DNA from: Candidatus Gastranaerophilales bacterium
GTDB lineage: Bacteria > Cyanobacteriota > Vampirovibrionia > Gastranaerophilales > Gastranaerophilaceae
Direction: 5' to 3'
Length of the DNA stretch: 64,000 nucleotides
NCBI GenBank assembly: GCA_944325705.1
Contig: CALVBB010000002.1
Location: forward strand, 1-64,000
A program made the position numbers and the translations under genes. The notes beneath the pieces were generated by a model, which saw only the letters and a program-made list of their open reading frames with translations, was not told the DNA's origin and did no database searches. Shown in pieces: positions 19,991-28,236 of the stretch. Numbering within the stretch: position 1 is the first letter of the stretch; each line of letters opens with the position of its first letter.

Positions 19991-20126
19991 GACTATAACA
20001 AATCCTATTAATAGCGTTTATCCACAATGTCATCATATCAGAAAAAAATATAGATTACCAGACAATGTAATTTCTCTTAACATAATTTATATTATAAGCG
20101 ATTAGAACATACAAAGGAGAGGTTAT

Positions 20127-20981
20127 ATGAGAGTTTTATTCTGCACAGACGGTTCAAAGATAAGCTTTAATGCCCTGCATAATTTTGCACACTGGGCAAG
20201 AGAGGCGGTTATTGATGTTATAACGGTAATTGACTGGTCTTTTTTACCTGCAGGAGTGTGTGTGGAAGAAGAAGGATTTACCTCAACCTGCGCTAATATG
20301 GCCGATAATATTCTCGGGTGCGTTCAAAAACAGATTGAAAACACAAATCTTTCGTCCGGAAGCAGGATAAAACAGTGCGGTGAAACTGTTGACAGCATTC
20401 TTGAACAGCTAAAGAAAGAAGATTACGACATGGTGCTTATGGGCTCTCATGGTAAAAAGGGTTTGCAAAGCTGGCTCGGGTCAGTTTCCCGTGATGTTAT
20501 CAACAATATTACTGTTTCTTCATACGTTTCAAAAGAAGAAAACTGCGGAAAGAAAGTCCTTTTTGCAACGGACGGAACAGATAATTCAAAACACGCTGTT
20601 GCCGAGGCTATTAAATATCTTGAACTGCGCGAAAAAGAAATTTACGTATGTGTTGTGAGTGAAAATCCAAACCTTTTATTTCTTGAAGGTACGCTTGATT
20701 CAAACTGGCTTCTTGAGGTAGAGAAGCAGCAGCAAAAGTTTGCGGCTGATGTTCTTTCATCAGTAAGGGATAAGCTTGCGGAGTATGACCTTGAGGTCAA
20801 AAAATATTCTATGCTGACAGGAATTCCTGCAGAAAAAATAATTGACTACGCAAGAGATGAAAATATTGATTTGATTGTAATGGGAACCCGCCGCAAAAAT
20901 AATGTTAAAGATTACTTCCGCGGCTCTGTGAGCAAGCGTGTGCTTTCTGCTGCATATTGCGATGTGATGATTGTGAAATGA
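20127..20981 (+). CDS. Tandem universal stress protein (two UspA domains)
   Basis: 284 residues with two UspA-like halves. The first runs from about 1 to 130 (MRVLFCTDGSKISFNALHN to MGSHGKKGLQSWLGSVSRDVINN). The second runs from about 147 (KVLFATDGTDNSKHAVAEA) to the end, with the nucleotide-binding signature MGTRRKNN-x5-RGSVSKRVL (G-x2-G-x9-G-S/T-like). The second half therefore may bind ATP, while the first has a degenerate motif. Role: stress and starvation survival, otherwise unspecified. AAAGGAGAG lies before the ATG. It converges with the prepilin gene, 4 nt apart. Confidence 0.88.
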   Translation: MRVLFCTDGSKISFNALHNFAHWAREAVIDVITVIDWSFLPAGVCVEEEGFTSTCANMADNILGCVQKQIENTNLSSGSRIKQCGETVDSILEQLKKEDYDMVLMGSHGKKGLQSWLGSVSRDVINNITVSSYVSKEENCGKKVLFATDGTDNSKHAVAEAIKYLELREKEIYVCVVSENPNLLFLEGTLDSNWLLEVEKQQQKFAADVLSSVRDKLAEYDLEVKKYSMLTGIPAEKIIDYARDENIDLIVMGTRRKNNVKDYFRGSVSKRVLSAAYCDVMIVK

Positions 20982-20985
20982 TTTC

Positions 20986-22059
20986 TTATTGGAGATTTTT
21001 CCAGTAATCTTTATCTGTCAGGGCTTTGTAAGTGCACCCGACCCCGTTTTGATTAGAGGTGTTTGTCAGCGAACAGTATTTTGACATATCTGTGTAACTT
21101 GTTCCTTCTGCACCTACCGGAAGAAGCTTGCCTGAATCTGTTAACTGAAATGTAAAAAGATCGTATCCCCATCGATTCGGCCTTTTTTGAACTCCGTTTA
21201 CATCCACGGTTATCAAAATAGGGTATACTGTTGAACCGTCACCCATGGCGCTTTCCAGTAAAAATAAGGTGCCGTCAGTTGTAATAAATTGTCCGTCATC
21301 CAACCAGTTCGGTATAACACTATTTTTTGCATTAAATGTTATATATGGATTTTTCGCATTTTCATTTCCTGTAATTGAACCGTTTTCTATGCAGGAACCT
21401 TTTTCTGTTCCCTCGCCGCAATCCTGTGCATTTTTTATGTATTTTATCAGAAGTTTCTTTAACGGCGAACCCTTTGTTACTCCTTTTACTTTTTGATAAT
21501 TTGCCGGTTTTACAACCTCTCCAGTATCAAGCTGTGCTCTCAAAAGTGCCTGCTGCAGGACTGTGTAATTCTTCTTCAGCCCTGTTTGCAGTTCCTGATG
21601 CTGTGTTTTATTAATAAGTGCAGGCAGTGTCATCGCAGCAACAACCCCGATAATTCCGAGGGTGATTAAGACCTCAGCCAGAGTGAAAGCGGATTTTCGC
21701 AAGGGTGCCGAGTGAGCGATAGCGAACCCAGCCCGTAAGGTGTCGGAAAACCACGCTTTTCCGACATCCCGAATAATCCGGATAGCGGCTCTTTGATAAG
21801 TGAAGGGTGAAGAGTGAGGAGTGAAGTGTTCAACTAATTCCCTACCACCGCGGTATACAAAGGGAACCGCTGAGCCCTGCGAAGCTTGTGCCCTGTATGC
21901 CTTGTGCCGAGAGTGCCGGAGGCGGGAGAGGGGGGGGGCGGTAAAGTTGAACGGTTGACAAGTTGAAGGGTTAAAGAATTTAAGATTAGACATGCCATTC
22001 TGAAACGGTAATCGCTTAGGCTCGCATGAGTTGTCACTGTTCAGAAGCTCTTTATTCAC
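20986..22059 (-). CDS. Prepilin-like protein with unusually long leader and C9 tract (in frame)
   Basis: 357 residues from GTG 22059, or 335 from an internal ATG at 21993 (MSNLKFF), which resembles the starts of the two other tract-bearing pilins. The prepilin signal RKSA-FTLAEVLITLGIIG begins at residue 121, with Glu at +5 and Ala rather than Gly at -1. The mature part has the family marks: INKTQHQELQTGLKKNYT helix, ITVDVNGVQKRPNRWGYDLF and a C-terminal Cys pair (YCSLT...GVGC). The leader of 100-124 residues is encoded by repeat-like DNA: a C9 run (21930-21938), GTGAAGAGTGA-type repeats and a perfect hairpin. The frame is open, so this gene would be ON. Confidence 0.75.
   Translation of the reverse strand: MNKELLNSDNSCEPKRLPFQNGMSNLKFFNPSTCQPFNFTAPPLSRLRHSRHKAYRAQASQGSAVPFVYRGGRELVEHFTPHSSPFTYQRAAIRIIRDVGKAWFSDTLRAGFAIAHSAPLRKSAFTLAEVLITLGIIGVVAAMTLPALINKTQHQELQTGLKKNYTVLQQALLRAQLDTGEVVKPANYQKVKGVTKGSPLKKLLIKYIKNAQDCGEGTEKGSCIENGSITGNENAKNPYITFNAKNSVIPNWLDDGQFITTDGTLFLLESAMGDGSTVYPILITVDVNGVQKRPNRWGYDLFTFQLTDSGKLLPVGAEGTSYTDMSKYCSLTNTSNQNGVGCTYKALTDKDYWKNLQ
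21741..21766. repeat. Perfect hairpin inside the prepilin leader
   Basis: TGTCGGAAAA and TTTTCCGACA are a perfect 10-bp inverted repeat around a 6-nt loop, within the leader-coding part of the prepilin at 20986-22059. It resembles an intergenic palindrome that has become coding. Confidence 0.75.
21797..21828. repeat. Degenerate GTGAAGAGTGA-type tandem repeat
   Basis: About three imperfect copies of (A)GTGARGRGTGA. A similar run (GTGAAGAGTGATGTGTGACG) occurs at 56247-56266 in an intergenic spacer, so this is a dispersed low-complexity repeat. Here it is translated within the prepilin leader. Confidence 0.55.
21930..21938 (-). repeat. Homopolymer G9/C9 tract in prepilin leader
   Basis: Nine G on the plus strand, nine C in the coding strand, within the leader of the prepilin at 20986-22059. 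Loss or gain of one base would uncouple the start from the pilin. In the present sequence the frame is open. Confidence 0.8.
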
Positions 22060-22099
22060 ATATTGCCTTATAGCCTTATTGTCGGATAGTCTTTTCTGA

Positions 22100-22210
22100 C
22101 CCCTCCTCGAAATCGCAGATTTCGCTTCTCCCGCAAGGGGAGGACAAAGGAATCAGTAGGTCGGATTTACTAATCCGACAGGCAGTGCTTGTTGGGCTTT
22201 CAGCCCAACA
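22100..22210. repeat. Cluster of three palindromic elements upstream of the prepilin
   Basis: Three hairpins lie in the 360-nt gap between the prepilin start and the ABC permease. (1) CCCCTCC at 22100 pairs with GGGGAGG at 22137, enclosing CGAAATC-gca-GATTTCG. (2) GTCGGATT-tact-AATCCGAC is at 22160-22179; a near copy is at 41156. (3) TGTTGGGCT-ttc-AGCCCAACA is at 22190-22210. None is followed by a T run on the strand leaving a gene, so they are repeats of REP type rather than ordinary terminators. The rest of the gap (22211-22408) is AT-rich with no ORF or RNA recognised. Confidence 0.65.
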
Positions 22211-22408
22211 AAAAAAACTTTTACATTATCGCCTGATTGCCATTTATATTGCTGCATAAATTATCACAATTTAATCAAGTTCTATGTTCTATATATAGAA
22301 ATACATTTTTTCATTATAACATTAAACTTCTATTTATGCAACGCGCGAATATTGCGGCCGCTCGGATTAAACGAATGTTACATTCTTGATAACTGTCCTG
22401 CGGTTTTA

Positions 22409-22414
22409 TATAAT
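22409..22414 (+). promoter_or_regulatory. -10 box (TATAAT) 6 nt before the start codon
   Basis: TATAAT is separated from ATG 22421 by exactly 6 nt (AATTTT), with no Shine-Dalgarno. It supports ATG 22421 as the true start of the first ABC permease and a leaderless transcript. Confidence 0.6.
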
Positions 22415-22420
22415 AATTTT

Positions 22421-23293
22421 ATGTTTAAGTATTATGGGAAATATGCACCATATCTGTTTTTACTTCCTGCGGGAATTGTGCTTTTGATATTCTTTTTTAT
22501 CCCGTTTTTTCAGACTTTTCTTTTAAGTTTTATGGACTATTCAAATAACATATATCATCCGGTTTTTGCAGGTCTGGAAAATTACGTGAAACTCTTTCGC
22601 AGTCCTGTTTTTTATAAAGTATTGTGGAACACTTTTTTGTATCTGTTTGTTGCCGTGCCTGTACTTGCTGTATTTCCGCTGTTTGTTGCCATACTTATCA
22701 ACCAGAAAATCCGTGGTGTAACTTTATATAAAATACTCATCTATCTGCCGGTAATTGTGTCGATTGTGGTTGCTGCAATTGCATTTAAGTGGTTGTATGC
22801 AGAACGAGGTATTCTTAACTATATTGTGACATCCCTCGGGCTTAAACCGGTCGGCTGGCTTACCTCCCCTGAGTGGGCGCTATATTCGGTGATTATTGTT
22901 ACTATCTGGAAAGGGATAGGATATTATATGATAATTTATCTTGCTGCGCTGATGAGTGTACCAAAAGAACTTTATGAAGCTTGCGATATTGACGGTGCAA
23001 ATTTTCTTACAAAGCATCTGACTGTTACAATTCCTCATATAATGCCGACAATTGCTCTTGTGACAATAATAAGTGCAATTTCAGCCATGAAGGTGTTTGC
23101 TGAAATTTATGTTATGACAAAAGGAGGGCCGCTGAATTCCAGCAAGACTATTGTTTATTATATTTATGAAAGAGCGTTTGAAAATCTTGATCTCGGGTAT
23201 GCCTCGGCAATGGCGGTCGTGCTTCTTGTTATTGTTATGATATTTTCTCTGATAAACATTTTCTGTTTTGAGCGGAATAAATATCAGGTTTAG
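22421..23293 (+). CDS. Sugar ABC transporter permease, MalF/UgpA type
   Basis: 290 residues from ATG 22421. The open frame extends 23 codons upstream, but those codons cover the promoter. Six membrane helices are seen (for example YLFLLPAGIVLLIFFFIPFFQTFLLSF). The permease EAA loop reads MSVPKELYEACDIDGANFLTKHLTVTIPHIMPTI, with the conserved E-A-x3-D-G-A. TKGGPLNSSKTIVYYIYERAF is typical of carbohydrate (CUT1) permeases. It pairs with the next gene. No binding protein or ATPase gene is adjacent, so these parts must be elsewhere. Substrate unknown. Confidence 0.9.
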   Translation: MFKYYGKYAPYLFLLPAGIVLLIFFFIPFFQTFLLSFMDYSNNIYHPVFAGLENYVKLFRSPVFYKVLWNTFLYLFVAVPVLAVFPLFVAILINQKIRGVTLYKILIYLPVIVSIVVAAIAFKWLYAERGILNYIVTSLGLKPVGWLTSPEWALYSVIIVTIWKGIGYYMIIYLAALMSVPKELYEACDIDGANFLTKHLTVTIPHIMPTIALVTIISAISAMKVFAEIYVMTKGGPLNSSKTIVYYIYERAFENLDLGYASAMAVVLLVIVMIFSLINIFCFERNKYQV

Positions 23294-23309
23294 TTGAAAG
23301 GTTTATAGG

Positions 23310-24155
23310 GTGAAGAATTTAAAGGTTAAAAATATATACATTCATATAATATTAATTGCAGTATCTTTATTGTCGGTTTTTCCTTTTATCTGGTTAATTT
23401 CTACCTCATTAAAGGGGCCTGATGAGAATATTTTTGCATACCCTCCGGCCATAATCCCTTCGGATTTTACTTTTGCAAACTACAGCGGGGTATGGAAGAA
23501 GGTTGATTTCATTGCATATTTTGTAAATAGCATGATTGTTGCAGGCGGAACCGTGTTATTAAATCTTATTCTGTCTGCTATGGCGGGCTATCCGCTTGCC
23601 AGAATGGAATTTAAGGGTAAGAAAATAGCATTCTTTTCAATTCTGGCAACTATAATGATTCCTTTTCAGGCAATAATGCTGCCTGTATATCTGATTACGT
23701 TAAAGCTTCATCTTGTGGACAGCGTGAATAATTTTGCCGGATATGTAGGTCTTATTATGCCGTTTGCAGTAAGTGCTTTCGGAATATTTCTTATGCGGCA
23801 GGCGTTTCTCGGAATCCCTAAAGAAATGGAAGAAGCTGCAATTGTTGACGGGTGTAATGTATGGCAGGTGTTCACAAGAGTTTTAATCCCGATGGTGAAG
23901 CCTTCTCTTGCAGTGCTTGCAATATTTACATTCATCGGCTCGTGGGGTGAATTTTTGTGGCCGAGTATTGTTTTAACAAAAGAAAGTATGTACACGCTTC
24001 CTGTAGGGGTAAATAATCTGCAGGGAATGTTCAGTTCAAACTGGCGCTTTATTGCGGCAGGTTCAATCCTTGCGACAATACCTATCGTAATATTTTTTCT
24101 GGCAATGCAGAGGTATTTTATCTCCGGAGAAAATGAAGGGGCTGTTAAGGGGTAA
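23310..24155 (+). CDS. Sugar ABC transporter permease, MalG/UgpE type
   Basis: 281 residues from a GTG at 23310 with GAAAGG 8 nt upstream. Six helices. The N-terminus has FPFIWLISTSLKGPDENIFAYPP, the middle AGYPLARMEFKGK, and the EAA loop IPKEMEEAAIVDGCNVWQVFTRVLIPMVKPSL, all typical of CUT1 MalG-like subunits. It follows the MalF-like gene by 16 nt and surely forms the heterodimeric channel with it. The stretch 24156-24275 after it holds no gene I can see. Confidence 0.9.
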   Translation: MKNLKVKNIYIHIILIAVSLLSVFPFIWLISTSLKGPDENIFAYPPAIIPSDFTFANYSGVWKKVDFIAYFVNSMIVAGGTVLLNLILSAMAGYPLARMEFKGKKIAFFSILATIMIPFQAIMLPVYLITLKLHLVDSVNNFAGYVGLIMPFAVSAFGIFLMRQAFLGIPKEMEEAAIVDGCNVWQVFTRVLIPMVKPSLAVLAIFTFIGSWGEFLWPSIVLTKESMYTLPVGVNNLQGMFSSNWRFIAAGSILATIPIVIFFLAMQRYFISGENEGAVKG

Positions 24156-24275
24156 AGAGAATACTGTTTAATCAGATTCTTTCCCATCCAGCCACCTACT
24201 ATACCTTCCGGCTTTAACCCCGTTTTGCGATTCCGGCCGGCTGAGGTCGTGATTTATAATGTAGCTGTTTTTTTC

Positions 24276-25337
24276 TTAATCTCCGTCCTCATCGTCAAGG
24301 AAAAGTTCTCTTGATGCGCAGGTGCGGAAGTTCCTGAGAATTGCCTTATCCATATCGTCAGAAGCTACAAGTCTGCCGTTAACATAAGTTAGTCCGGACT
24401 TCGCGGCAAAATCGTTGCTGAATTTTTCAAGCAGATATTCGGTTCCGCCTTCTTCCAGCATTACCATTCTTGTAATATCATTCATAACATCAAAAACATA
24501 TCTCTGCCGGTTTGAAATTCCGTCTTTTGTGGAGATAAGCGTATTCGCTTTTTCCATTTCATCATAAGCTTCTTTGTAGTGCTTCATGTGCTTCAACAGA
24601 ATTGCCAGGTTGTAATGCGCCTCGTAATTCATCGGGGCAAGTTCGATAGCCTTGCAGTAAGAAAGACCTGCATTGTTGTAATCCCCGTTCAAATGGTATG
24701 CAAGCGCAAGGTTGTAGCGCGCATCGTAATCTTTTTTCAGAATTTTTACTGCCTCTTTATAAGCTTTTATTGCTTCCATAAGATAGTGCTGCTGGTACTG
24801 CCAGTCGTCGTTAAGATAAATGGATTTCTGTCTGTAAGCTACTCCCATATTGTAATAGGCAAGACCTATATTAGTTTTATAGCTTCTAAGATTGCTGAAC
24901 ACAAAAGGGATATATACAAGCTTTCTTCTAATCCCGAGAATTTCTTTGTACTGGTTAATCGCTCCGTCAAAATCGCCGAGTTTTTCTGCAGAAATAATTC
25001 CGTAATTCATCCTTGCCATTACGTAATTCGGGTTGTATTTTATTGCGTTTTCGTAGGCATCAACCGCAGAATAGTAGTCCTCAAACGCTACGTATATGTT
25101 TCCTAAATTGAGCCATGCTCCGTAGTGCTCAGGATATAATCTGAGCCCTGTGGTGTAATAATCAATTGCTTTTTGAAATTTGAGTCGTTTCAGAGCCTTA
25201 TCGCCCTTCGAAACATAGTATACTCCCTGAACTTTATGAATTTGTTTTTTGTACCAGTTCGGGTATATAAAAATTGAGGCAATAAAAGCCACAACAAGTA
25301 AAAATGTGAAAAATTTTCTGAGTCTTATTTTCAGCAC
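24276..25337 (-). CDS. Membrane-anchored TPR repeat protein
   Basis: 353 residues. An N-terminal membrane helix (FFTFLLVVAFIASIFIYPNWY, residues 9-29) is followed by about seven tetratricopeptide repeats: residues ~42-75 (GDKALKRLKFQKAIDYYTTGLRLYPEH), 76-109 (AWLNLGNIYVAFEDYYSAVDAYENAIKYNPN), 110 onward, and a further set from ~170 to 270 with ARYNLALAYHLNGDYNNAGLSY. The acidic C-terminus has DDEDGD. TPRs mediate protein contacts; partner unknown. A second, smaller TPR protein is encoded at 27627. Confidence 0.85.
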   Translation of the reverse strand: MLKIRLRKFFTFLLVVAFIASIFIYPNWYKKQIHKVQGVYYVSKGDKALKRLKFQKAIDYYTTGLRLYPEHYGAWLNLGNIYVAFEDYYSAVDAYENAIKYNPNYVMARMNYGIISAEKLGDFDGAINQYKEILGIRRKLVYIPFVFSNLRSYKTNIGLAYYNMGVAYRQKSIYLNDDWQYQQHYLMEAIKAYKEAVKILKKDYDARYNLALAYHLNGDYNNAGLSYCKAIELAPMNYEAHYNLAILLKHMKHYKEAYDEMEKANTLISTKDGISNRQRYVFDVMNDITRMVMLEEGGTEYLLEKFSNDFAAKSGLTYVNGRLVASDDMDKAILRNFRTCASRELFLDDEDGD

Positions 25338-25533
25338 CGAAAAATCTCCATACTTATATTATACTTTTTCTGCCAGTCTTGCAAGTTTTTTAACTCACAA
25401 AATCTGCTTTCTCCGGTTGAATTTGTAACGAATTATTAACAATTATTACATAAATAATCAGAACACGCAATTTTTAAGAAGAAAAAGTTTTTATATAAGT
25501 AAGGTAGGTTAAATTCAATTTGGAGGTTAGGAA

Positions 25534-26358
25534 ATGACTGGGGAAGCAGTTACAGGAATATCCGGATACACACCCTTTCTTGGCAGTTACCAGAATCAGG
25601 TTTTGCTTGGGGATATGATGGGCTTAAATTCCGGCTGGGGCTTAGGAATGGACACCAGCATTTTCGGTGGTCTCGGCGGATTTAATTCGATGATGCCTTT
25701 TGGCGGATGGAATTATGACTCTTATTTCAATAATATGGATAAGTACCAGCAGTTTATGTATGACACCCAGATAAGGCAGGCAGAAAGATCAAGAACGGCT
25801 GATCTTAAGGCTAACGCTCCAATGGAGGCGATTGCTCATAAGGCAGAAGTTCTGCATGAAAAGATTATGCAAAATGAGCAGGAGCAGATTATTCCAGCAT
25901 TAAGAGCTTACGTAACAAGTGTCAGGGAAGGATTTGCTTACGGGTCTGAAGTTTCAGACGAACAGCTTCTGGCAAAAGCAGGTTCTCTCTATAAGCAGAT
26001 GTATAATACGACAATGACTGAAGATATTAGAAAATACGGCAACGGTTCATTTACTCAAGGCTTGTTCCAGACACTGACATTCGGTATAGCAGACAAGAGA
26101 ACTGCTGAGGATAATATTGCAGTAATCAATGAACAGCCTGTCAGCCGCTGGGAAAAGGGTAAAAAGTATGCAGGTAATGCAACAGGCGGTGCAATTATCG
26201 GTGCGGCATCGATGTATGTATTATCTTCTCTCAAGTATTTCAAAAATGTATTCAAGAGCAAGCCGCTCGTCGCAGCAGGTATCGGTGCTGTAATCGGCGC
26301 ATTATCGGGTATCGGGCTCAGTGCAGCAGCAGGTAGCGGCAGTAATAAAATTTCTTAG
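25534..26358 (+). CDS. Lineage-type protein with Gly-rich N-terminus and hydrophobic C-terminus
   Basis: 274 residues, no known domain recognised. The first ~65 residues are rich in Gly, Met, Phe and Asn (for example GGLGGFNSMMPFGGWNYDS). The middle is a charged helical region (EAIAHKAEVLHEKIMQNEQEQ). The C-terminus has two hydrophobic segments with small residues (GGAIIGAASMYVLSSL and VAAGIGAVIGALSGIGLSAAAG) that could insert into a membrane. A strong GGAGG precedes ATG 25534, and its own terminator follows at 26391, so it is a single-gene unit. Function unknown. Confidence 0.7.
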   Translation: MTGEAVTGISGYTPFLGSYQNQVLLGDMMGLNSGWGLGMDTSIFGGLGGFNSMMPFGGWNYDSYFNNMDKYQQFMYDTQIRQAERSRTADLKANAPMEAIAHKAEVLHEKIMQNEQEQIIPALRAYVTSVREGFAYGSEVSDEQLLAKAGSLYKQMYNTTMTEDIRKYGNGSFTQGLFQTLTFGIADKRTAEDNIAVINEQPVSRWEKGKKYAGNATGGAIIGAASMYVLSSLKYFKNVFKSKPLVAAGIGAVIGALSGIGLSAAAGSGSNKIS

Positions 26359-26390
26359 GTAGTGTGTAAATATTAACTAAAGTGTGTGCA

Positions 26391-26422
26391 GGAGGCTGAA
26401 ATTGTGACAGCCTCTTTTTTTT
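26391..26422 (+). terminator. Intrinsic terminator
   Basis: GAGGCTG (26392) pairs with CAGCCTC (26408) and is followed by T8. It lies 33 nt after the stop of the gene at 25534 and directly before the promoter of the tract-bearing prepilin. Confidence 0.8.
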
Positions 26423-26423
26423 G

Positions 26424-26452
26424 TTGAAAATTTTTATAAAATAGTTTATAAT
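26424..26452 (+). promoter_or_regulatory. Sigma-70 promoter of the tract-bearing prepilin
   Basis: TTGAAA (26424-26429), 17-nt spacer, TATAAT (26447-26452). The other poly-G prepilin has the same pair with the same spacing at 52298-52326; the first 12 bases (TTGAAAATTTTT) are identical. Confidence 0.8.
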
Positions 26453-26490
26453 GTAAATGTAAATAGCAAAGTTTAAAAGGAGATTAAACA

Positions 26491-27460
26491 ATGGAAAATA
26501 CAGTAAAATCAAGGTTTTTCGGGGGGGGGGGCAAGTAGTTTAAGCTCCTTAACCGGCACAGAGCAAGGGATACAGGCAGCCGAGAGAGGCAAAGCCTTTA
26601 GTTTGTGTACATTTTTGCAGCGTCTGATTAAGAGAAAATCTCTCCTGCCGCCCTGTCTTGGATTTGCTCTACGCTCGGAAAGTTTCGCTTATGAACCTAC
26701 GGTTCAACACCGCTCAATTTCCTCGCAATCCGGATTTGTTCGCTTCGCTCACACGGCGCCCTGCCGAAAATCCGCTTTTACATTGGCAGAAGTTCTTATC
26801 ACTCTCGGGATTATCGGCGTGGTTGCGGCGATGACACTGCCGGCGCTTGTCGGAAATTATCGTAAAAAGCAGGTGGAAGTTAAACTTAAACGCTTCTATA
26901 GTGTATTTAATAATGCTTTAATTCGTTCGGAAGCAGACAACGAACAGATGCAGTTCTGGGAATGGCCTGAGAACTCCTATAAAGATGAGGATGGTGAGAT
27001 TATTCAAACCGGTTCAATTTCGGATTATGAGTGGTTTGAAAAATATTTGAAGCCTTATTTTAATATAAAAGATGTTAATCAGAGTTTTCACCTTTATTGT
27101 GTTTGGTATGATGGTTTTGCTATAAAGATGACAGATGGAACAGGGGTTGCATGCGGTATTTATGAGGGTCGCTCTTTTGGGGATAAAACCTATCCGTTTG
27201 TCTGCATGTTTTTTCCGGAATCAAAGAATATTGATAATGTTAGAGATTATAACACAAAGTCACAAAGTTTAATTTCAGGAAAAGACTATTTTATATTTCA
27301 ATTATTTAATGGAATAAACGGGAAAAAAGGCTTACAGGCTATAGATAGTGATGAATGTACCGGCGAAAAGGGTTTTAAAAACCTTCCTTCTATAGGCTGT
27401 GTAAAGAAAATTATTGAAAATAACTGGGAAATTCCGGACGATTATCCGGTAAAATTTTAG
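26491..27460 (+). CDS. Poly-G phase-variable prepilin (OFF in this sequence)
   Basis: ATG 26491 has a strong AAAAGGAG 8 nt upstream and the promoter described above. With the 11 G present the frame reads MENTVKSRFFGGGGK and stops. With 10 G (or 13) it runs without a stop into the pilin and to 27460, giving 322 residues. The pilin part has CRKSA-FTLAEVLITLGIIG (F at 26777, leader 95 residues, Ala at -1, Glu at +5), the KKQVEVKLKRFYSVFNN helix and a C-terminal Cys pair (DECTGEKG...IGC). A TTG at 26603 could start a shorter product but lacks a ribosome site. The role as a secreted minor pilin is inferred from the family. Confidence 0.78.
26521..26531 (+). repeat. G11 tract, switch of prepilin at 26491
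   Basis: Eleven G directly after TTTTTC and before CAAGTAGTTTAAGCTCC. The tract lies in codons 11-14 of the leader. One G fewer joins start and pilin. Confidence 0.9.
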
Positions 27461-27467
27461 AATATTT

Positions 27468-27599
27468 CTCCGGCAGATTAATTAAAAAGAATACCTGCCC
27501 CAAGGAGTAGAAGCAGGTACTAACCAGTAAAAGAGACATCACCAACATTATTATTTATATTTTTTTTAAGTCAAATTTTTTTGATTAATTTTGCCGGAG
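27468..27599. repeat. Gap element bounded by an inverted repeat
   Basis: CTCCGGCA (27468-27475) and TGCCGGAG (27592-27599) face each other across 132 nt, with ATTAATT-like extensions inside both ends. The interior carries a hairpin ACCTGC...GCAGGT (about 27495-27520) and AT-rich sequence with an eight-T run. It could be a miniature repeat element or a structured RNA; no coding frame is seen. Confidence 0.4.
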
Positions 27600-27614
27600 T
27601 TTTTATATTTATTG

Positions 27615-27620
27615 TATAAT
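27615..27620 (+). promoter_or_regulatory. -10 box (TATAAT) 6 nt before the start codon
   Basis: TATAAT is followed by six nt (TCTGTT) and ATG 27627, with no Shine-Dalgarno. It supports ATG 27627 over the in-frame upstream codon at 27591. Confidence 0.6.
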
Positions 27621-27626
27621 TCTGTT

Positions 27627-28211
27627 ATGAGAAAGATTTTTGTGTGTCTTATTATTGTAGGCTTTCTATTATGCAGGGGAGCTTTCGCTGAAGAAAGAAA
27701 TTCCCTTGTTAATGACCAGGCAAATCTTTATTATGCAGAGAACAGAATAGAGGAGGCTTTCGGACTTTTGCTTACGATTCCTGAGGAGAACCGAACCCCG
27801 ATGAACTGGCTTTTGCTGGGAAATGTTTTACAGGATAAAGGCAGGCTGGATGATGCTGATTTTATGTATAATCAGGCGCTTCTTGCTGACAGTAAGTTTT
27901 ATAAAGCAGCATACAATCTTGGTAATCTTTATCTTGAACAGGACAAGCCTAATATGGCTATCCAGCAGTATAAAATTGTCATGAAACTTAAGCCGGATTT
28001 CGCTTACGCATATTACAACACAGGCTGTGCGTACTTGAAACTTGGCAAATACAAAGATGCTAAAAAATACTTTTTAAGAGCTCTGGGCTGGAACAATAAT
28101 GAGGCTGATTTTCATTATAACCTTGCCTATGCTTATAAAATGCTGAAGAATGACAAACAGGCGCAGATTTATCTGGATTATTACAACAAGATTATTCAGG
28201 AAAAAATCTGA
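27627..28211 (+). CDS. Exported TPR repeat protein
   Basis: 194 residues from ATG 27627. A signal peptide (MRKIFVCLIIVGFLLCRGAFA, cut near residue 21) precedes about four TPR units: NLYYAENRIEEAFGLLLTIP, NWLLLGNVLQDKGRLDDADFMYNQAL, AAYNLGNLYLEQDKPNMAIQQYKIV and AYYNTGCAYLKLGKYKDAKKYFLRAL. It is probably periplasmic and mediates protein contacts. The HAD phosphatase gene follows 25 nt downstream. The related but larger protein at 24276 is membrane-anchored. Confidence 0.85.
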   Translation: MRKIFVCLIIVGFLLCRGAFAEERNSLVNDQANLYYAENRIEEAFGLLLTIPEENRTPMNWLLLGNVLQDKGRLDDADFMYNQALLADSKFYKAAYNLGNLYLEQDKPNMAIQQYKIVMKLKPDFAYAYYNTGCAYLKLGKYKDAKKYFLRALGWNNNEADFHYNLAYAYKMLKNDKQAQIYLDYYNKIIQEKI

Positions 28212-28236
28212 ACACTTTACAGTATGGAAGGACATC

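Noticed and set aside
19991-20126. Glycine riboswitch before the sigma factor-gcvPB operon
   Set aside because: The leader is short and AT-rich and lacks the conserved tandem aptamer pattern.
26603-27460. Prepilin starting at TTG 26603
   Set aside because: There is no Shine-Dalgarno, while ATG 26491 has a promoter and ribosome site and joins the same frame with one G fewer.
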